A stretch of DNA of 58,610 nt from Bacteroidota bacterium (GCA_028288625.1 JAQBNI010000110.1:1-58610), one strand, 5' to 3'; shown: positions 9,444-18,390, counted from the stretch's first letter. The notes: generated from the letters alone by a model not told the origin. Numbers and translations are program-made.

Positions 9444-9530
9444 TTGATTAATTTTCACAAAAATAATAACGAATGATTAAATTCTTATATGCGTTAAGAC
9501 TTTTTTTTTGTTAAATGTAATAAGTAAAAG

Positions 9531-9749
9531 TTATTTTAAATCGCAGGTTTCGTGATCGCCGTTATGATTGTTTTGATCCTGGTAGCTGTCGCACGTATTT
9601 TTTGCGCCCATTTTTCCAACATCCTTAATAGGAATAACATCAACTACAACCCCATTTCTTTTACATTCGCACTGCCATGTCTTATGGCAGGAAGTATTCA
9701 ACATCGAAGTGATCACCAGTAAGAAAAAATAAATGTGGAGTTTTTTCAT
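9531..9749 (-). CDS. Small cysteine-containing lipoprotein
   Basis: 72 residues from the ATG at 9749 (MKKLHIYFFLLVITS). The lipobox ends NTSC. The mature part is short and holds four more cysteines (QCEC, NTCDS, ETCDL), perhaps two disulfides. It lies upstream of, and on the same strand as, the lipoprotein at 9069-9443. I do not recognise the family. Confidence 0.6.
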   Translation of the reverse strand: MKKLHIYFFLLVITSMLNTSCHKTWQCECKRNGVVVDVIPIKDVGKMGAKNTCDSYQDQNNHNGDHETCDLK

Positions 9750-9832
9750 GGTTAAAATTATAAAGAAAGTTACAAAATATCCCACAATATAACAACAGGA
9801 ATACGAAAAGGGAAATTAGCTTATATTAGATC

Positions 9833-10555
9833 ATGCTCGACAGGACGGAAGGTATTATACTCAAGACAACAAAATACTCTGAAAGCAGTGTAATTGCTAA
9901 GATCTTCACCAAAAAGTACGGTTTACTCAGCTTTATTATTCCGGGAATCCGAAGTGCTAAGAACAAGCAAAAAGGCAACCTTTTCCAACCTTTAAATTTG
10001 CTCAATCTCGAAATTTATCTAAAGGAAAATCGAAACCTTAACCGTTTAAAAGAATACGCTACAAACTATATTTATAAAAACCTTCACCACGATTTTTCAA
10101 AACAAAGCATCGCATTATTTTGCATCGAGTTAACATCGAAATGCATTAAGGAGCATGAAGTGAACGAACGGCTTTATAATTATCTCTCTTTGTTTTTAAT
10201 TGAATTAGATCAGCAGGATGACGGTATTGAAAACAAGCCTTTGTTTTTTTTACTGGAAACCGCGAGCATTCTCGGGTTCGAACCTTCAATGCATAATATT
10301 TTGGACGGCAATTATTTTAATATGGAAAGCGGGCTGTTTGAAAACACTTTCGGCTCTACGCAAAATTCCCTCGATGCGCATGAAACAACCATACTAAAAA
10401 GGCTGATGGCAGTGTATTATGAAAAAAATGAAGTGAAGCTTACGAACGCAGAACGCAAGTTATTGCTGAATAAATTACTTCTGTATTTCCGTTGGCATAT
10501 TGCTGATTTTACTGAAATGCGATCCCCGGCAATATTGCATGAAGTTTTAAGATAA
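9833..10555 (+). CDS. recO: DNA repair protein RecO
   Basis: 240 residues. It begins with the RecO OB-fold signature (TEGIILKTTKYSESS, then LLSFIIPGIRSAKNK), followed by a helical C-terminal domain. RecO binds single-stranded DNA and SSB and, with RecR (encoded at 24844-25464), loads RecA in gap repair. The Cys4 zinc motif of some RecO proteins is not seen. The stop codon is the first part of a heptad array. Confidence 0.88.
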   Translation: MLDRTEGIILKTTKYSESSVIAKIFTKKYGLLSFIIPGIRSAKNKQKGNLFQPLNLLNLEIYLKENRNLNRLKEYATNYIYKNLHHDFSKQSIALFCIELTSKCIKEHEVNERLYNYLSLFLIELDQQDDGIENKPLFFLLETASILGFEPSMHNILDGNYFNMESGLFENTFGSTQNSLDAHETTILKRLMAVYYEKNEVKLTNAERKLLLNKLLLYFRWHIADFTEMRSPAILHEVLR

Positions 10556-10659
10556 TGTTGAATGATGTATGTTGTATGTTGTATGGAGTTGAGAAAAAAA
10601 GGTACTGTGTGTTTTGTTGTACGCATCCATTCAACATTCATCATTCAACATTCAACATT
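10554..10659. repeat. Inverted pair of family A heptad arrays between recO and prfA
   Basis: The left array (10554-10587) has four 7-nt units, AATGTTG then variants such as TATGTTG. The right array (10628-10659) has four CATTCAA-type units plus CATT. Read as reverse complements, the 34-nt arms differ at 5 positions, with about 38 nt between them. The pair fills the gap between two convergent genes and overlaps both stop codons, so it could act as a bidirectional terminator hairpin. Confidence 0.8.
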
Positions 10660-11731
10660 AATTCAACCCGCCGACTTTCAACTTCTCCGCGTTCTCTTCG
10701 AAGTTTAATTTATCGATGATCTCCTGGAGATTGCCATTCATGATGTCTGATAAATTATATAAGGTAAGATTGATGCGATGATCGGTTACTCTGCCTTGCG
10801 GATAATTATATGTCCTGATCTTCGCACTCCTGTCGCCAGTAGATACTAGCGTTTTGCGCTGTTTTGCGATAGCTTCGTTGTGTACTGCAAGTGCTTTTTC
10901 ATACAATCGCGTACGCAATACTTTCATCGCGGATTCATAATTTTTATGCTGCGATCTGCCGTCCTGGCATTCAGCGATCGTGCCGGTTGGAATATGCGTT
11001 AACCGAACGGCAGATTCCGTTTTGTTTACGTGTTGTCCGCCCGCACCGCTCGCGCGGTAAACATCCTTTCGTATATCAGCAGGATTTAAATCAATATCCA
11101 CTTCATCGGCTTCGGGCAACACGGCAATGGATGCCGCCGAGGTGTGCACACGACCCTGGGATTCTGTTTCAGGAACACGCTGCACGCGATGCACACCCGA
11201 CTCATATTTTAAAACGCCATACACGCCGTCGCCGGTAACCTCCACGACAACTTCTTTAAAACCACCGGCAGTACCCGAATTTTCATTCATGATCTCTGTC
11301 GTCCATCCCCTGTTCTCACAATACTTTAAGTACATACGCAAAAGATCGCCCGCAAAAATACTTGCCTCATCTCCTCCTGTTCCCGCGCGAATTTCTAAGA
11401 TCGCATTTTTATCATCTTCGGGATCTTTCGGGATCAGCAGGAAGCGGATATGATCTTCCAGTTCAGGCAATTGCTGCTGCTGCTGATCGAGCTCCGCTTT
11501 TGCCATATCCCGCATTTCTTCATCCTTCTCCTCATTTAAAACCTTTCGGTTAAATTCAATATTTGATAAAAGATCTCTATACTTTTCATAAGCCTCCACG
11601 ATCGGCTCCAGATCTTTATACTCTTTAGAAGTTTTCTTAAATTTTTGCATGTCTCCGACCACACCCGGATCACTAAGCTGTGATTCAAGATCTTTGTACC
11701 TGAAGAAAATAAGTTCTAATTTATCGAGCAT
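10658..11731 (-). CDS. prfA: Peptide chain release factor 1
   Basis: 357 residues, the normal RF1 length. The GGQ peptidyl-tRNA hydrolysis motif is in [16 protein letters not shown]. The stop-codon-reading tripeptide is PET ([16 protein letters not shown]), an accepted RF1 variant of PxT; RF2 would have SPF. It recognises UAA and UAG. A coiled helical N-terminal domain comes first. A -7 promoter element lies 17 bp upstream. No prmC follows in this window. Confidence 0.95.
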   Translation of the reverse strand: MLDKLELIFFRYKDLESQLSDPGVVGDMQKFKKTSKEYKDLEPIVEAYEKYRDLLSNIEFNRKVLNEEKDEEMRDMAKAELDQQQQQLPELEDHIRFLLIPKDPEDDKNAILEIRAGTGGDEASIFAGDLLRMYLKYCENRGWTTEIMNENSGTAGGFKEVVVEVTGDGVYGVLKYESGVHRVQRVPETESQGRVHTSAASIAVLPEADEVDIDLNPADIRKDVYRASGAGGQHVNKTESAVRLTHIPTGTIAECQDGRSQHKNYESAMKVLRTRLYEKALAVHNEAIAKQRKTLVSTGDRSAKIRTYNYPQGRVTDHRINLTLYNLSDIMNGNLQEIIDKLNFEENAEKLKVGGLN

Positions 11732-11747
11732 ACTAAAAATCGAAGTG

Positions 11748-11755
11748 CAAAAATA
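11748..11755 (-). promoter_or_regulatory. -7 promoter element for prfA
   Basis: On the minus strand the sequence is TATTTTTG, matching TAnnTTTG, 17 bp before the prfA ATG. No clear -33 box is visible. Confidence 0.5.
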
Positions 11756-11836
11756 CGGTTTTGCTATTAATAATAGGGTTAGCCGGGTGGAGAATAAATA
11801 ACAAGTTATTATTACCTTAGTTAAAACTATAATATT

Positions 11837-12247
11837 ATGAATACTGATAACACTATGAATTCCGGGATCCTTGCGGGGTTAGGCGTCTTTCTTTTTATCT
11901 TTTTTGGATTTATCATCTTCTTTTATATCTGCCGGTGGAAAATATTTACCAAGGCAGGACAGGAAGGATGGAAATCAATTATACCTATTTACAATATCGT
12001 CGTTCAATTGGAAATTGCTAAACAGCCTACTATCTGGATCTTGTTTTTTTTGATTCCTTTTGTGAATATTTATTTTGCCATCCGCCATGTCAACGGAATA
12101 TCACGGGCATTTGGAAAAGATACAGGGTTCACGATCGGTCTTATTTTTCTGCCGATCATTTTCTATCCTATGCTGGCATTTGGCGATGCACAATATCAGT
12201 ATACCAAGGATGATGGCTTGATCAATGAGTTGCAGGAAGTAAGGTAA
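11837..12247 (+). CDS. DUF5684-type small membrane protein
   Basis: 136 residues with about four hydrophobic segments. The conserved loop [17 protein letters not shown] after the first helix marks the DUF5684 family, whose function is unknown. The C-terminus is short and cytoplasmic. It is divergent from prfA and single. Two hairpins follow it. Confidence 0.7.
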   Translation: MNTDNTMNSGILAGLGVFLFIFFGFIIFFYICRWKIFTKAGQEGWKSIIPIYNIVVQLEIAKQPTIWILFFLIPFVNIYFAIRHVNGISRAFGKDTGFTIGLIFLPIIFYPMLAFGDAQYQYTKDDGLINELQEVR

Positions 12248-12283
12248 AGATTCCCAAATTTATATTTACAGAATCATTATGTC

Positions 12284-12303
12284 ATCCTCGCGTACGCGGG
12301 GAT
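12284..12303. terminator. Hairpin in the convergent gap, first of two
   Basis: Arms ATCCTCGCG and CGCGGGGAT (one G-T pair) around a TA loop. No U-tract follows. It lies between the convergent DUF5684 and SDR genes. Confidence 0.45.
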
Positions 12304-12352
12304 CTCATGTATGTTAGCAGTTTGTTTAGTGTTAGACGGAGTACAAAATTCG

Positions 12353-12381
12353 TGTGATCCCCGATCAGGTCGGGGATCACA
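12353..12381. repeat. Perfect 12-bp palindrome, REP-like
   Basis: Arms TGTGATCCCCGA and its exact reverse complement flank a 5-nt loop TCAGG. With the hairpin at 12284-12303 it shares the GGGGATC word. The pair is GC-richer than the surroundings and looks like a dispersed REP or MITE-type palindrome that may double as a terminator. Confidence 0.6.
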
Positions 12382-12453
12382 GTAGGTTTTTCTACAATAT
12401 TTGGTTTGTTATTTACTGACTGAATTCCTGAAGGTATTCCGAGGTTTTGCTGA

Positions 12454-13266
12454 TTAACGTGCAGTATAATCAAATACTCTTTTAGCGATCGAAGTATATC
12501 CCACAGGCATGGTACGTGCAAGCCTGTCGATGATCTCGGCATCAATCCCGATCAGTATCTTTTCATTTTTTCGGGCAACGCCTTTTAATATAATTTTTGC
12601 TGCTTGTTCCGGCGAAGTGCGCTCCAGCATTTTCTGAAATTTTACATCAAGCTCTGCATCTCGTTCATAATGCACGGCATTCTTATAGATATTGGTATTG
12701 ATGCCTCCCGGGTGCACACAATGAACCGTTACATTTGTATCCATCAATTCCATTCGCAGCGCTTCTGTAAATCCACGCACAGCAAATTTCGTAGTGCAAT
12801 ACGGTACTTGTTCCGCCATGCCAATGATCCCGAATACACTGGAAATATTAATGATGGCTGCTTCCGGGCGAAGCATCAAAACATCCAGGAATGCCTTCGT
12901 GTGATTGATAACACCCCATAAGTTGACATCTATGATCTTGTGAAAATCTTTCATCTTCACATCTTTCAGAGATATTTTTCCAAGCGCAAATCCTGCATTA
13001 TTAAAAAGCATATCAATATGCTTATGTTCTTTAAGTACTTGCTTTGCAAAATCATTAATAGCTTTTTCATCAGCAACATCCACAGTATAACAAAAGCAAT
13101 TAGCGCCGTAAGTGCGGATAAGCTTTTCCGTGTCTGCAAGCGTACCGGGATTTTTATCCGACAAGAGCAGTATCGCGCCTTTTTTTCCGAGTTCAATAGC
13201 CAATGCCTGACCTATTCCCGAACCCGCACCCGTAATCACTGCAATCTTATCCTTAAATTCTTTCAT
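12454..13266 (-). CDS. SDR family oxidoreductase
   Basis: 270 residues. TGAGSGIG at 12-19, NNAG at 89-92, Ser143, Tyr156 and Lys160 (YCTTK) form a complete classical SDR active site using NAD(P)H. The C-terminal extension (about 200-270, with ILIGIDAEIID) is typical of the larger acetoin dehydrogenase-like or general SDRs of Bacteroidota that act on lipophilic alcohols. Substrate unknown. It is convergent with the DUF5684 gene and divergent from the YceI gene. Confidence 0.8.
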   Translation of the reverse strand: MKEFKDKIAVITGAGSGIGQALAIELGKKGAILLLSDKNPGTLADTEKLIRTYGANCFCYTVDVADEKAINDFAKQVLKEHKHIDMLFNNAGFALGKISLKDVKMKDFHKIIDVNLWGVINHTKAFLDVLMLRPEAAIINISSVFGIIGMAEQVPYCTTKFAVRGFTEALRMELMDTNVTVHCVHPGGINTNIYKNAVHYERDAELDVKFQKMLERTSPEQAAKIILKGVARKNEKILIGIDAEIIDRLARTMPVGYTSIAKRVFDYTAR

Positions 13267-13397
13267 CCTGTTTTTTTTCGAAGATATTGATTTGAATCAA
13301 ATAATGCACTTAACACATGTAAATAACGGTCTGATTATACATTTTCACGTAGTTTAACGTTGACCTTAAACAAAATGGTCGGATATTTGTATAGACA

Positions 13398-14042
13398 ATG
13401 ATAAATAATCAAATGCTTAGATTTTTCATTATTGTAATAGTGTTTTTGACTTGCGGTTTTTCGGGAATTAATATAGCTCAAACTTCAAATTCAAAAAGTG
13501 TAAAAACTTCCCCGATCAAAACATCGAAGGTGGATACCACCAGGAGTTATGTACAGTGGACGGGGAAAAAAGTTCTTGGACAACATACCGGAAAGATCAG
13601 GTTTCAATCCGGAACGGTAAGAAGTAAAAGCGGAGTTTTGAGTGGTGGAGAATTTGTTATCGATATGACAACAATAACAAATGACGACTTAAATGATCCT
13701 GACTACAAAAAGAAATTGATCACACATTTAAGCAGCGATGAGTTCTTTAATGTAGCAGCCTTTCCAACGTCAACGCTTAAGCTGACTAAAGTATTAAAAT
13801 TGACGAAAAAAGCATATACGTACAACCTAACCGGCGATTTAACAATCAAAGGTATAACGAAGAGCGTTACTTTTCCCGCAACGTTTAAACCGGTGGGGAA
13901 GGGTTTCGAGGGGATGGCAAAGATCACGATTGACAGGTCTCAGTGGGATATTAAGTATGGATCGACCAGTTTCTTTGAGGGACTCGGCGACAAAGCGATT
14001 AAGAATGAGATTGATTTGAATGTGCACCTGATCGCTTATTAA
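13398..14042 (+). CDS. YceI-family secreted protein
   Basis: 214 residues. A signal peptide (about 1-28) is followed by a YceI lipocalin-like domain: RSYVQWTGKKVLGQHTGKIR, GGEFVIDMTTI, then DLTIKGITKSVTFPA and a closing INEIDLNVHL-like strand. YceI proteins bind polyisoprenoid or other lipophilic molecules in the periplasm. The gene is monocistronic and ends in a classic intrinsic terminator. Confidence 0.85.
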   Translation: MINNQMLRFFIIVIVFLTCGFSGINIAQTSNSKSVKTSPIKTSKVDTTRSYVQWTGKKVLGQHTGKIRFQSGTVRSKSGVLSGGEFVIDMTTITNDDLNDPDYKKKLITHLSSDEFFNVAAFPTSTLKLTKVLKLTKKAYTYNLTGDLTIKGITKSVTFPATFKPVGKGFEGMAKITIDRSQWDIKYGSTSFFEGLGDKAIKNEIDLNVHLIAY

Positions 14043-14057
14043 ATTCGAACTCTATTG

Positions 14058-14082
14058 ATTGCCGCGAGGCAATTGGGTTTTT
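14058..14082 (+). terminator. Intrinsic terminator after the YceI gene
   Basis: Stem ATTGCC / GGCAAT around a GCGA loop, followed by TGGGTTTTTTC. It lies 15 bp after the stop codon. Confidence 0.7.
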
Positions 14083-14104
14083 CATAGTTTTATGGTTTTT
14101 GTGG

Positions 14105-14131
14105 CTTGTCCGATCCTTTGGGTCGGACAAG
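14105..14131. terminator. 12-bp hairpin before the end of the ABC exporter gene
   Basis: Arms CTTGTCCGATCC and GGGTCGGACAAG (one T-G pair) around TTT. It sits 26 bp past the minus-strand ABC gene stop and faces the YceI gene, so it can serve either direction. Confidence 0.6.
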
Positions 14132-14157
14132 TCATTTTTAGGACAGACCGTAACCGG

Positions 14158-16002
14158 TTATAACTGCTGCAAATCCACCAGTTTTTTGTAATCCCCGTTC
14201 TGCTGCATCAGTTGCTGGTGCGTGCCTCTTTCAATAATACTTCCTTCTCTTAGCACCACGATCTCATCCGCGAATTGTACCGTAGAAAGTCTATGCGCAA
14301 TAATGATTGCTGTCTTATCCTGCAATAAATTTTGCAAGGCATCATGCACTAATTTTTCAGAGTTGCTATCTAAGTGCGAAGTGGCTTCATCCAATATCAA
14401 TATAGGAGCATTTTTCAAGATAGCACGCGCAATGGTGAGGCGTTGCTGTTCGCCGCCGCTCAGCTTGATCCCATTATCTCCAACATTCGTATCATATTGC
14501 TGCGGCATTTTCAAAATAAATTCATCTGCGTGTGCCAGAACGGCAGCTTTTTTTATTTCCGTTTGAGACGATATTTTCCCAAGCGCGATATTGTTGGAAA
14601 CCGAATCGTTGAACAAAGTCGTCTGCTGCGTCACCAAGGCAATCAATTGGCGAAGATCTGTTTGACGAATATTGCGGATGTTCTTTCCATCTAATAAGAT
14701 CTCACCCTTTGTTGTATCAAAAAAACGTAAAAGCAACTGGATAAAAGTAGATTTTCCGGAACCTGACACGCCAACGAGTGCGATCTTTTTCCCCTTCGGT
14801 ATTTCCAGGTTTATATTCTTCAATACTATCGTATCATTATAAGCAAACGAAACATTTTTCAATTCAATTTTATTCGAAAAATCCGTTACTGCAATTGCAT
14901 GGGGCAAATCATTGATCTTGCTTTCTTCATGCAAAACCTCTTCGATCCTTCTTAAGGAAGCTAAACCTTTCTGGATAAAATAAAATGCGTTTGAGAACGC
15001 TTTAGCAGGCTGTATAATTTGTGAGAAGATCACTATGAATGCAATGAATGCTTCTGCGGATAATGGTGAAGTATGATGAATGATCATTCTGCCGCCGACA
15101 AACAAAACCACTACCACAACAGTAATGCCTAAAAATTCTGACAGAGGAGTTGAAAGATCTCTTTTGCGGATCATTGACGTACCTATCTTATTATGCGCTG
15201 CATTAAGTGTTTTAAATTTATTTGATAAAATTTTTTCTGCTGTGAAAGATTTAATGATACGGATCCCGGAAATTGTTTCATCTACCATGGAGTTGATCAA
15301 GCCCTGTAATTGCTGCGAGTTTGCCGATGCCTGCTTTAGTGTCTTGCCAATCCTTCCGATGATATAACCGGATACAGGTAAGATGATCAGCACAAATAAA
15401 GTCAGCTTCGGACTTAAGATCAGCATGGTCACAAGCGTAGCAATTATGGTAACCGGTTCTTTAAATGCTACTTCAAGAAAATGCAAAATTCCATATTCTA
15501 CTTCCTGCACATCGTTGGTCAGCCGCGTTAAAATATCTCCCTTTCTTTGATCCGAAAAATACAGCACTTGAAGATCAAGTATCTTATCATACAATCTTTG
15601 CCGGATGTTGCTTGCAATACCGGTCCGCATCGGCGCTAAAAAATGGACGGCAAAATACCGGAAAATATTTTTTACAAAAAACACAAGCACGGTAAACAAA
15701 CAAATAAACAGCAAAGCGTTCGATTTTCCGGTTTCAATAGTCGCGCTGTTCTGGATATAATGAATCACATTATTGTTGAAAGTAGTTGCAATATATTCTT
15801 TGAGATGAAATAAACTGAACGGCACATCCTGAGCTTTAGAAGCCACCATTTTATCAGAATTAAAGATCAGGTTGAGAAACGGGATCAGCATTAAAAATGA
15901 GAAAATGGAGAATATGGTGGAAAGCAGGTTGAACAATACGTTCAACACAATATTCGGAACATATGGTTTGCAGTATTTAAGCAGGCTTCGCAGATCTTTC
16001 AA
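14158..16002 (-). CDS. MsbA-like ABC exporter (fused permease and ATPase)
   Basis: 614 residues. The N-terminal ABC type-1 membrane domain (about 15-340) has six predicted helices. The ATPase domain has Walker A GVSGSGKST (411-419), signature LSGGEQQ (514-520), Walker B ILILDEA (534-540) and an H-loop in IIAHRLST. It acts as a homodimeric exporter, with lipid A or another lipid as the likely cargo for this subfamily; the cargo cannot be read from sequence. It is divergent from rbfA. Confidence 0.88.
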   Translation of the reverse strand: MKDLRSLLKYCKPYVPNIVLNVLFNLLSTIFSIFSFLMLIPFLNLIFNSDKMVASKAQDVPFSLFHLKEYIATTFNNNVIHYIQNSATIETGKSNALLFICLFTVLVFFVKNIFRYFAVHFLAPMRTGIASNIRQRLYDKILDLQVLYFSDQRKGDILTRLTNDVQEVEYGILHFLEVAFKEPVTIIATLVTMLILSPKLTLFVLIILPVSGYIIGRIGKTLKQASANSQQLQGLINSMVDETISGIRIIKSFTAEKILSNKFKTLNAAHNKIGTSMIRKRDLSTPLSEFLGITVVVVVLFVGGRMIIHHTSPLSAEAFIAFIVIFSQIIQPAKAFSNAFYFIQKGLASLRRIEEVLHEESKINDLPHAIAVTDFSNKIELKNVSFAYNDTIVLKNINLEIPKGKKIALVGVSGSGKSTFIQLLLRFFDTTKGEILLDGKNIRNIRQTDLRQLIALVTQQTTLFNDSVSNNIALGKISSQTEIKKAAVLAHADEFILKMPQQYDTNVGDNGIKLSGGEQQRLTIARAILKNAPILILDEATSHLDSNSEKLVHDALQNLLQDKTAIIIAHRLSTVQFADEIVVLREGSIIERGTHQQLMQQNGDYKKLVDLQQL

Positions 16003-16087
16003 TGTGTTTTATTTATGCAGCAATCCGTATTTAGCATTCATTAAGAATTATCATGAATACTTGATTGGATGCTGCAAAGATATTATT

Positions 16088-16095
16088 TACTTTTG
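16088..16095 (+). promoter_or_regulatory. -7 promoter element for rbfA
   Basis: TACTTTTG matches TAnnTTTG. A TTG at 16065-16067 is 20 bp upstream, at about the right spacing for a -33 box. The ATG follows 5 bp later, giving a very short or leaderless mRNA. Confidence 0.55.
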
Positions 16096-16100
16096 TTTTT

Positions 16101-16487
16101 ATGGAATCTATCAGGCAAAGACAAGTAGCGAAAACGATACAAATAACGATGAGTGAGATCGTGCAGCAGGAACTGACGAATATTCTGGAAGGCGCTATGG
16201 TAACGATTTCCGGCGTTCGCATCACGCCTGACCTTTTTACCGCCAGGATATATGTGAGTATTTACAATCATAAAAATCCGGACTCGATTCTTGATGCCCT
16301 TGATAAGAACAATAAATTTATCCGTGGATTACTCGGTAAAAAGATCCGAAATAAAGTGCGCTCTATTCCACAGCTTGAATTTTTTAAAGACGACACATTG
16401 GAAGATGTACAGAACCTCGAGCGCATTTTCGGCGAGATCAGGAAGAAGGATGAAGAGATCGATAAATTGAGAGATGAAAACCTATAA
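16101..16487 (+). CDS. rbfA: Ribosome-binding factor A
   Basis: 128 residues from the ATG at 16101; the upstream in-frame start overlaps the promoter element. The KH-like fold is visible in RQVAKTIQITMSEIVQQELT, MVTISGVRITPDLFTARIYV and IPQLEFFKDD. RbfA matures the 16S rRNA 5' end in the 30S subunit. The last codons and the stop lie inside the left arm of a perfect 16-bp hairpin. Confidence 0.88.
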   Translation: MESIRQRQVAKTIQITMSEIVQQELTNILEGAMVTISGVRITPDLFTARIYVSIYNHKNPDSILDALDKNNKFIRGLLGKKIRNKVRSIPQLEFFKDDTLEDVQNLERIFGEIRKKDEEIDKLRDENL

Positions 16488-16511
16488 GGTTTTTGAAACC
16501 TTATAGGTTTT
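16477..16511. terminator. Perfect 16-bp hairpin overlapping the rbfA stop
   Basis: The left arm AAAACCTATAAGGTTT and its exact reverse complement are separated by TTG; the right arm ends in TTTT. It covers the last three codons and the stop of rbfA and ends 10 bp before the next ATG. The form is terminator-like, or it may be an inserted palindromic repeat. Confidence 0.7.
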
Positions 16512-16521
16512 GCCAAACAAT

Positions 16522-17760
16522 ATGAACCTCGAACTCAACATAGCCAAAAGATATTTATTCAGTAAAAAATCTACGAACGCCATCAATATTATTTCGCTCG
16601 TAAGCGGCGCTGCAATGTTGTTCGGTACCATGGCGCTGATCTTAGTATTGTCTGTATTCAATGGACTGGAAGATCTTGTAAAATCTTTATACGCAGTTTT
16701 TTATCCGGATATCGCCATCACTGCAACAGAAGGAAAAACATTTGATATTTCTCCCGCGCTCAAACAAAAATTAAATTCCATAAATTATATCGACGCGTAC
16801 ACTTTTACGCTGGAAGAAAATGCATTGCTGGAATATTCAGACAGGCAGCATATCTGTACCGTTAAAGGCGTAGATAAAAATTACTTTAACGTGGTGCAAA
16901 AATTTGACACGTTCATGGTGGATGGTCAGAAAATTTTGCAGAAAGACAGTATCAATTATTGCCTTGTGGGAATTGGCGTTGCACAAAAGTTAGGCATGAA
17001 TGCTGCACAAACATTTAGCCCGGTATCGATCTACATGCCGAAGAAAAATGCAAGTTCTTTTGCGACCATGGAAAATGCATTTAATAAAAGCTATATCACT
17101 CCGTCCGGAGCATTTGCTGTGTCTGACGAATTCGATACAAAATATGCATTTGTCCCGCTGGATTTTTTTCAGAGGCTAACGGAAAATGACAATAAATCAT
17201 CTCAACTCGAAATACGAATAAAAGATAAGAAGGATACGGAAGCCGCAATAGCGGCTCTTCAGCAAACACTTGGTCCGGGATTTAAAATAAAAAGCAGGTA
17301 CGAGCAGAATGAAGTATTGTACAAGATCCTCAAAAGCGAAAAATGGATCACCTTTGCAATCTTAGTTTTAATTATGGTGATCGCTTCCTTCAATATTATC
17401 GGGGCACTTTCCATGCTCGTATTGGAAAAGAAAAAAGACATCGCCACATTAACCGCAATGGGTATTCACAAAAACAACATCATAAAAATATTTTTGCTGG
17501 AAGGAATTTTAATGTCGTGCGTGGGTGCGTTCATCGGCATGGGCTTTGCATTTATTTTATGCATGCTTCAAAAGGAAGTCGGGTTAGTGCCGATGCCGGG
17601 AACTTCATTCCTGGTAAAATATTATCCTGTAAAAATGATGCCGCTTGATTTTGCTGCGGTAACATTGGTGGTAGTTATTATCAGCCTCGTAGCAGCGTAT
17701 CTTCCTGCAAGAAAGGCAGCAGCTTCAGTGGAGAAAGAGTATTTGAGTTATTTATCATGA
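16522..17760 (+). CDS. LolC/LolE-like FtsX-family ABC permease
   Basis: 412 residues from the ATG at 16522. One N-terminal helix (about 18-42), a large periplasmic MacB-PCD-like domain (about 45-265) and three C-terminal helices (AILVLIMVIASFNIIGALSM, then two more) give the 4-helix FtsX/LolE plan. Such permeases pair with a LolD-type ATPase to extract lipoproteins or drive other envelope processes. No ATPase gene is adjacent. The start AKRYLFSKKSTNAINIIS is typical of Bacteroidota LolE-like proteins. Confidence 0.82.
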   Translation: MNLELNIAKRYLFSKKSTNAINIISLVSGAAMLFGTMALILVLSVFNGLEDLVKSLYAVFYPDIAITATEGKTFDISPALKQKLNSINYIDAYTFTLEENALLEYSDRQHICTVKGVDKNYFNVVQKFDTFMVDGQKILQKDSINYCLVGIGVAQKLGMNAAQTFSPVSIYMPKKNASSFATMENAFNKSYITPSGAFAVSDEFDTKYAFVPLDFFQRLTENDNKSSQLEIRIKDKKDTEAAIAALQQTLGPGFKIKSRYEQNEVLYKILKSEKWITFAILVLIMVIASFNIIGALSMLVLEKKKDIATLTAMGIHKNNIIKIFLLEGILMSCVGAFIGMGFAFILCMLQKEVGLVPMPGTSFLVKYYPVKMMPLDFAAVTLVVVIISLVAAYLPARKAAASVEKEYLSYLS

Positions 17761-17764
17761 GGAA

Positions 17765-17799
17765 GTCTACGGTCGACTGTCCACAGTCCACAGTTACGG
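17765..17799 (+). repeat. Heptad array, family D (five units)
   Basis: Five 7-nt units of the form GTCNACN (for example GTCGACT, GTCCACA), the last degenerate. It begins 4 bp after the permease stop. A 27-bp segment recurs with 2 mismatches at 18391-18417, on the far side of the next gene. Confidence 0.85.
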
Positions 17800-17811
17800 C
17801 GATTAATAATT

Positions 17812-17819
17812 TACATTTG
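17812..17819 (+). promoter_or_regulatory. -7 promoter element for the secreted protein gene
   Basis: TACATTTG matches TAnnTTTG, 25 bp before the ATG at 17845. The -33 region would fall in the end of the heptad array. Confidence 0.5.
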
Positions 17820-17844
17820 TTATCTTTATCTCAATAGTTATATC

Positions 17845-18387
17845 ATGAAAAAAATATTTCTTCTCCTTTTATCTTTTGTTTGCGTATACTCTTTTGCAGA
17901 AGACCCAACAGAGAAAACTAAAATTGAGCAAGCCATCAACACTAAAGATTTTTTATTTAAGCAGGAAGTTTTTTCGCTGGATAATCTTTCTGCATTCCGG
18001 ATCGACGCCGTAAAAATCACCAATCTCGAAAAATTTAATGTCGTGAGCGGATTAAAAGTAGTGTACAAGATCGCAGCCGGCAAGGAATTAAAAACGCTTA
18101 ATAATTATATTGATGCAGAAGAGATCGATGGTTTTATTTCTTCACTCCAATACATGAAAACTATTTTAAAAAGCAAAACTACTCCCGGAAGCTACACCGA
18201 GATCAAGTACATGTCGCAATCAGGTTTCCTCATCATGTTGTATACCATTCTAACAGATCGCAATAAACTGGACTGGAGCTTTTCCGTTCAGATGGATATG
18301 AAGGTAGACAAAAGCCTGCTGGGATTAACTAATGATGATATAGATAAGCTGCAGAAAGTTTTTGAGCAAGGGAAGGGAAAGTTGTAA
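17845..18387 (+). CDS. Secreted protein of unknown function
   Basis: 180 residues with a clear signal peptide (MKKIFLLLLSFVCVYSFA, cleavage before EDP). The mature part is mixed alpha/beta (AFRIDAVKITNLEKFNVVSG, then IDAEEIDGFISSLQYMK) and shows no motif I recognise. It is probably periplasmic. It has its own promoter and is flanked on both sides by near-identical family D heptad arrays in direct orientation. Confidence 0.65.
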   Translation: MKKIFLLLLSFVCVYSFAEDPTEKTKIEQAINTKDFLFKQEVFSLDNLSAFRIDAVKITNLEKFNVVSGLKVVYKIAAGKELKTLNNYIDAEEIDGFISSLQYMKTILKSKTTPGSYTEIKYMSQSGFLIMLYTILTDRNKLDWSFSVQMDMKVDKSLLGLTNDDIDKLQKVFEQGKGKL

Positions 18388-18390
18388 GAC

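Noticed and set aside
10270-10290. GGGTTCGAACC as a tRNA T-loop
   Set aside because: It lies inside recO in frame, and no acceptor stem or anticodon arm surrounds it.
11000-11200. PET instead of PAT or PVT in the release factor tripeptide as a possible change in stop-codon reading
   Set aside because: PET occurs in RF1 of other bacteria, and genes in the window end in TAA, TAG-free or TGA codons in the ordinary way, so nothing points to an altered code.
13290-13302. ATTTGAATCAAAT palindrome between the SDR and YceI genes as an operator
   Set aside because: A 6-bp arm of low complexity in AT-rich DNA is expected by chance and no regulator gene is adjacent.
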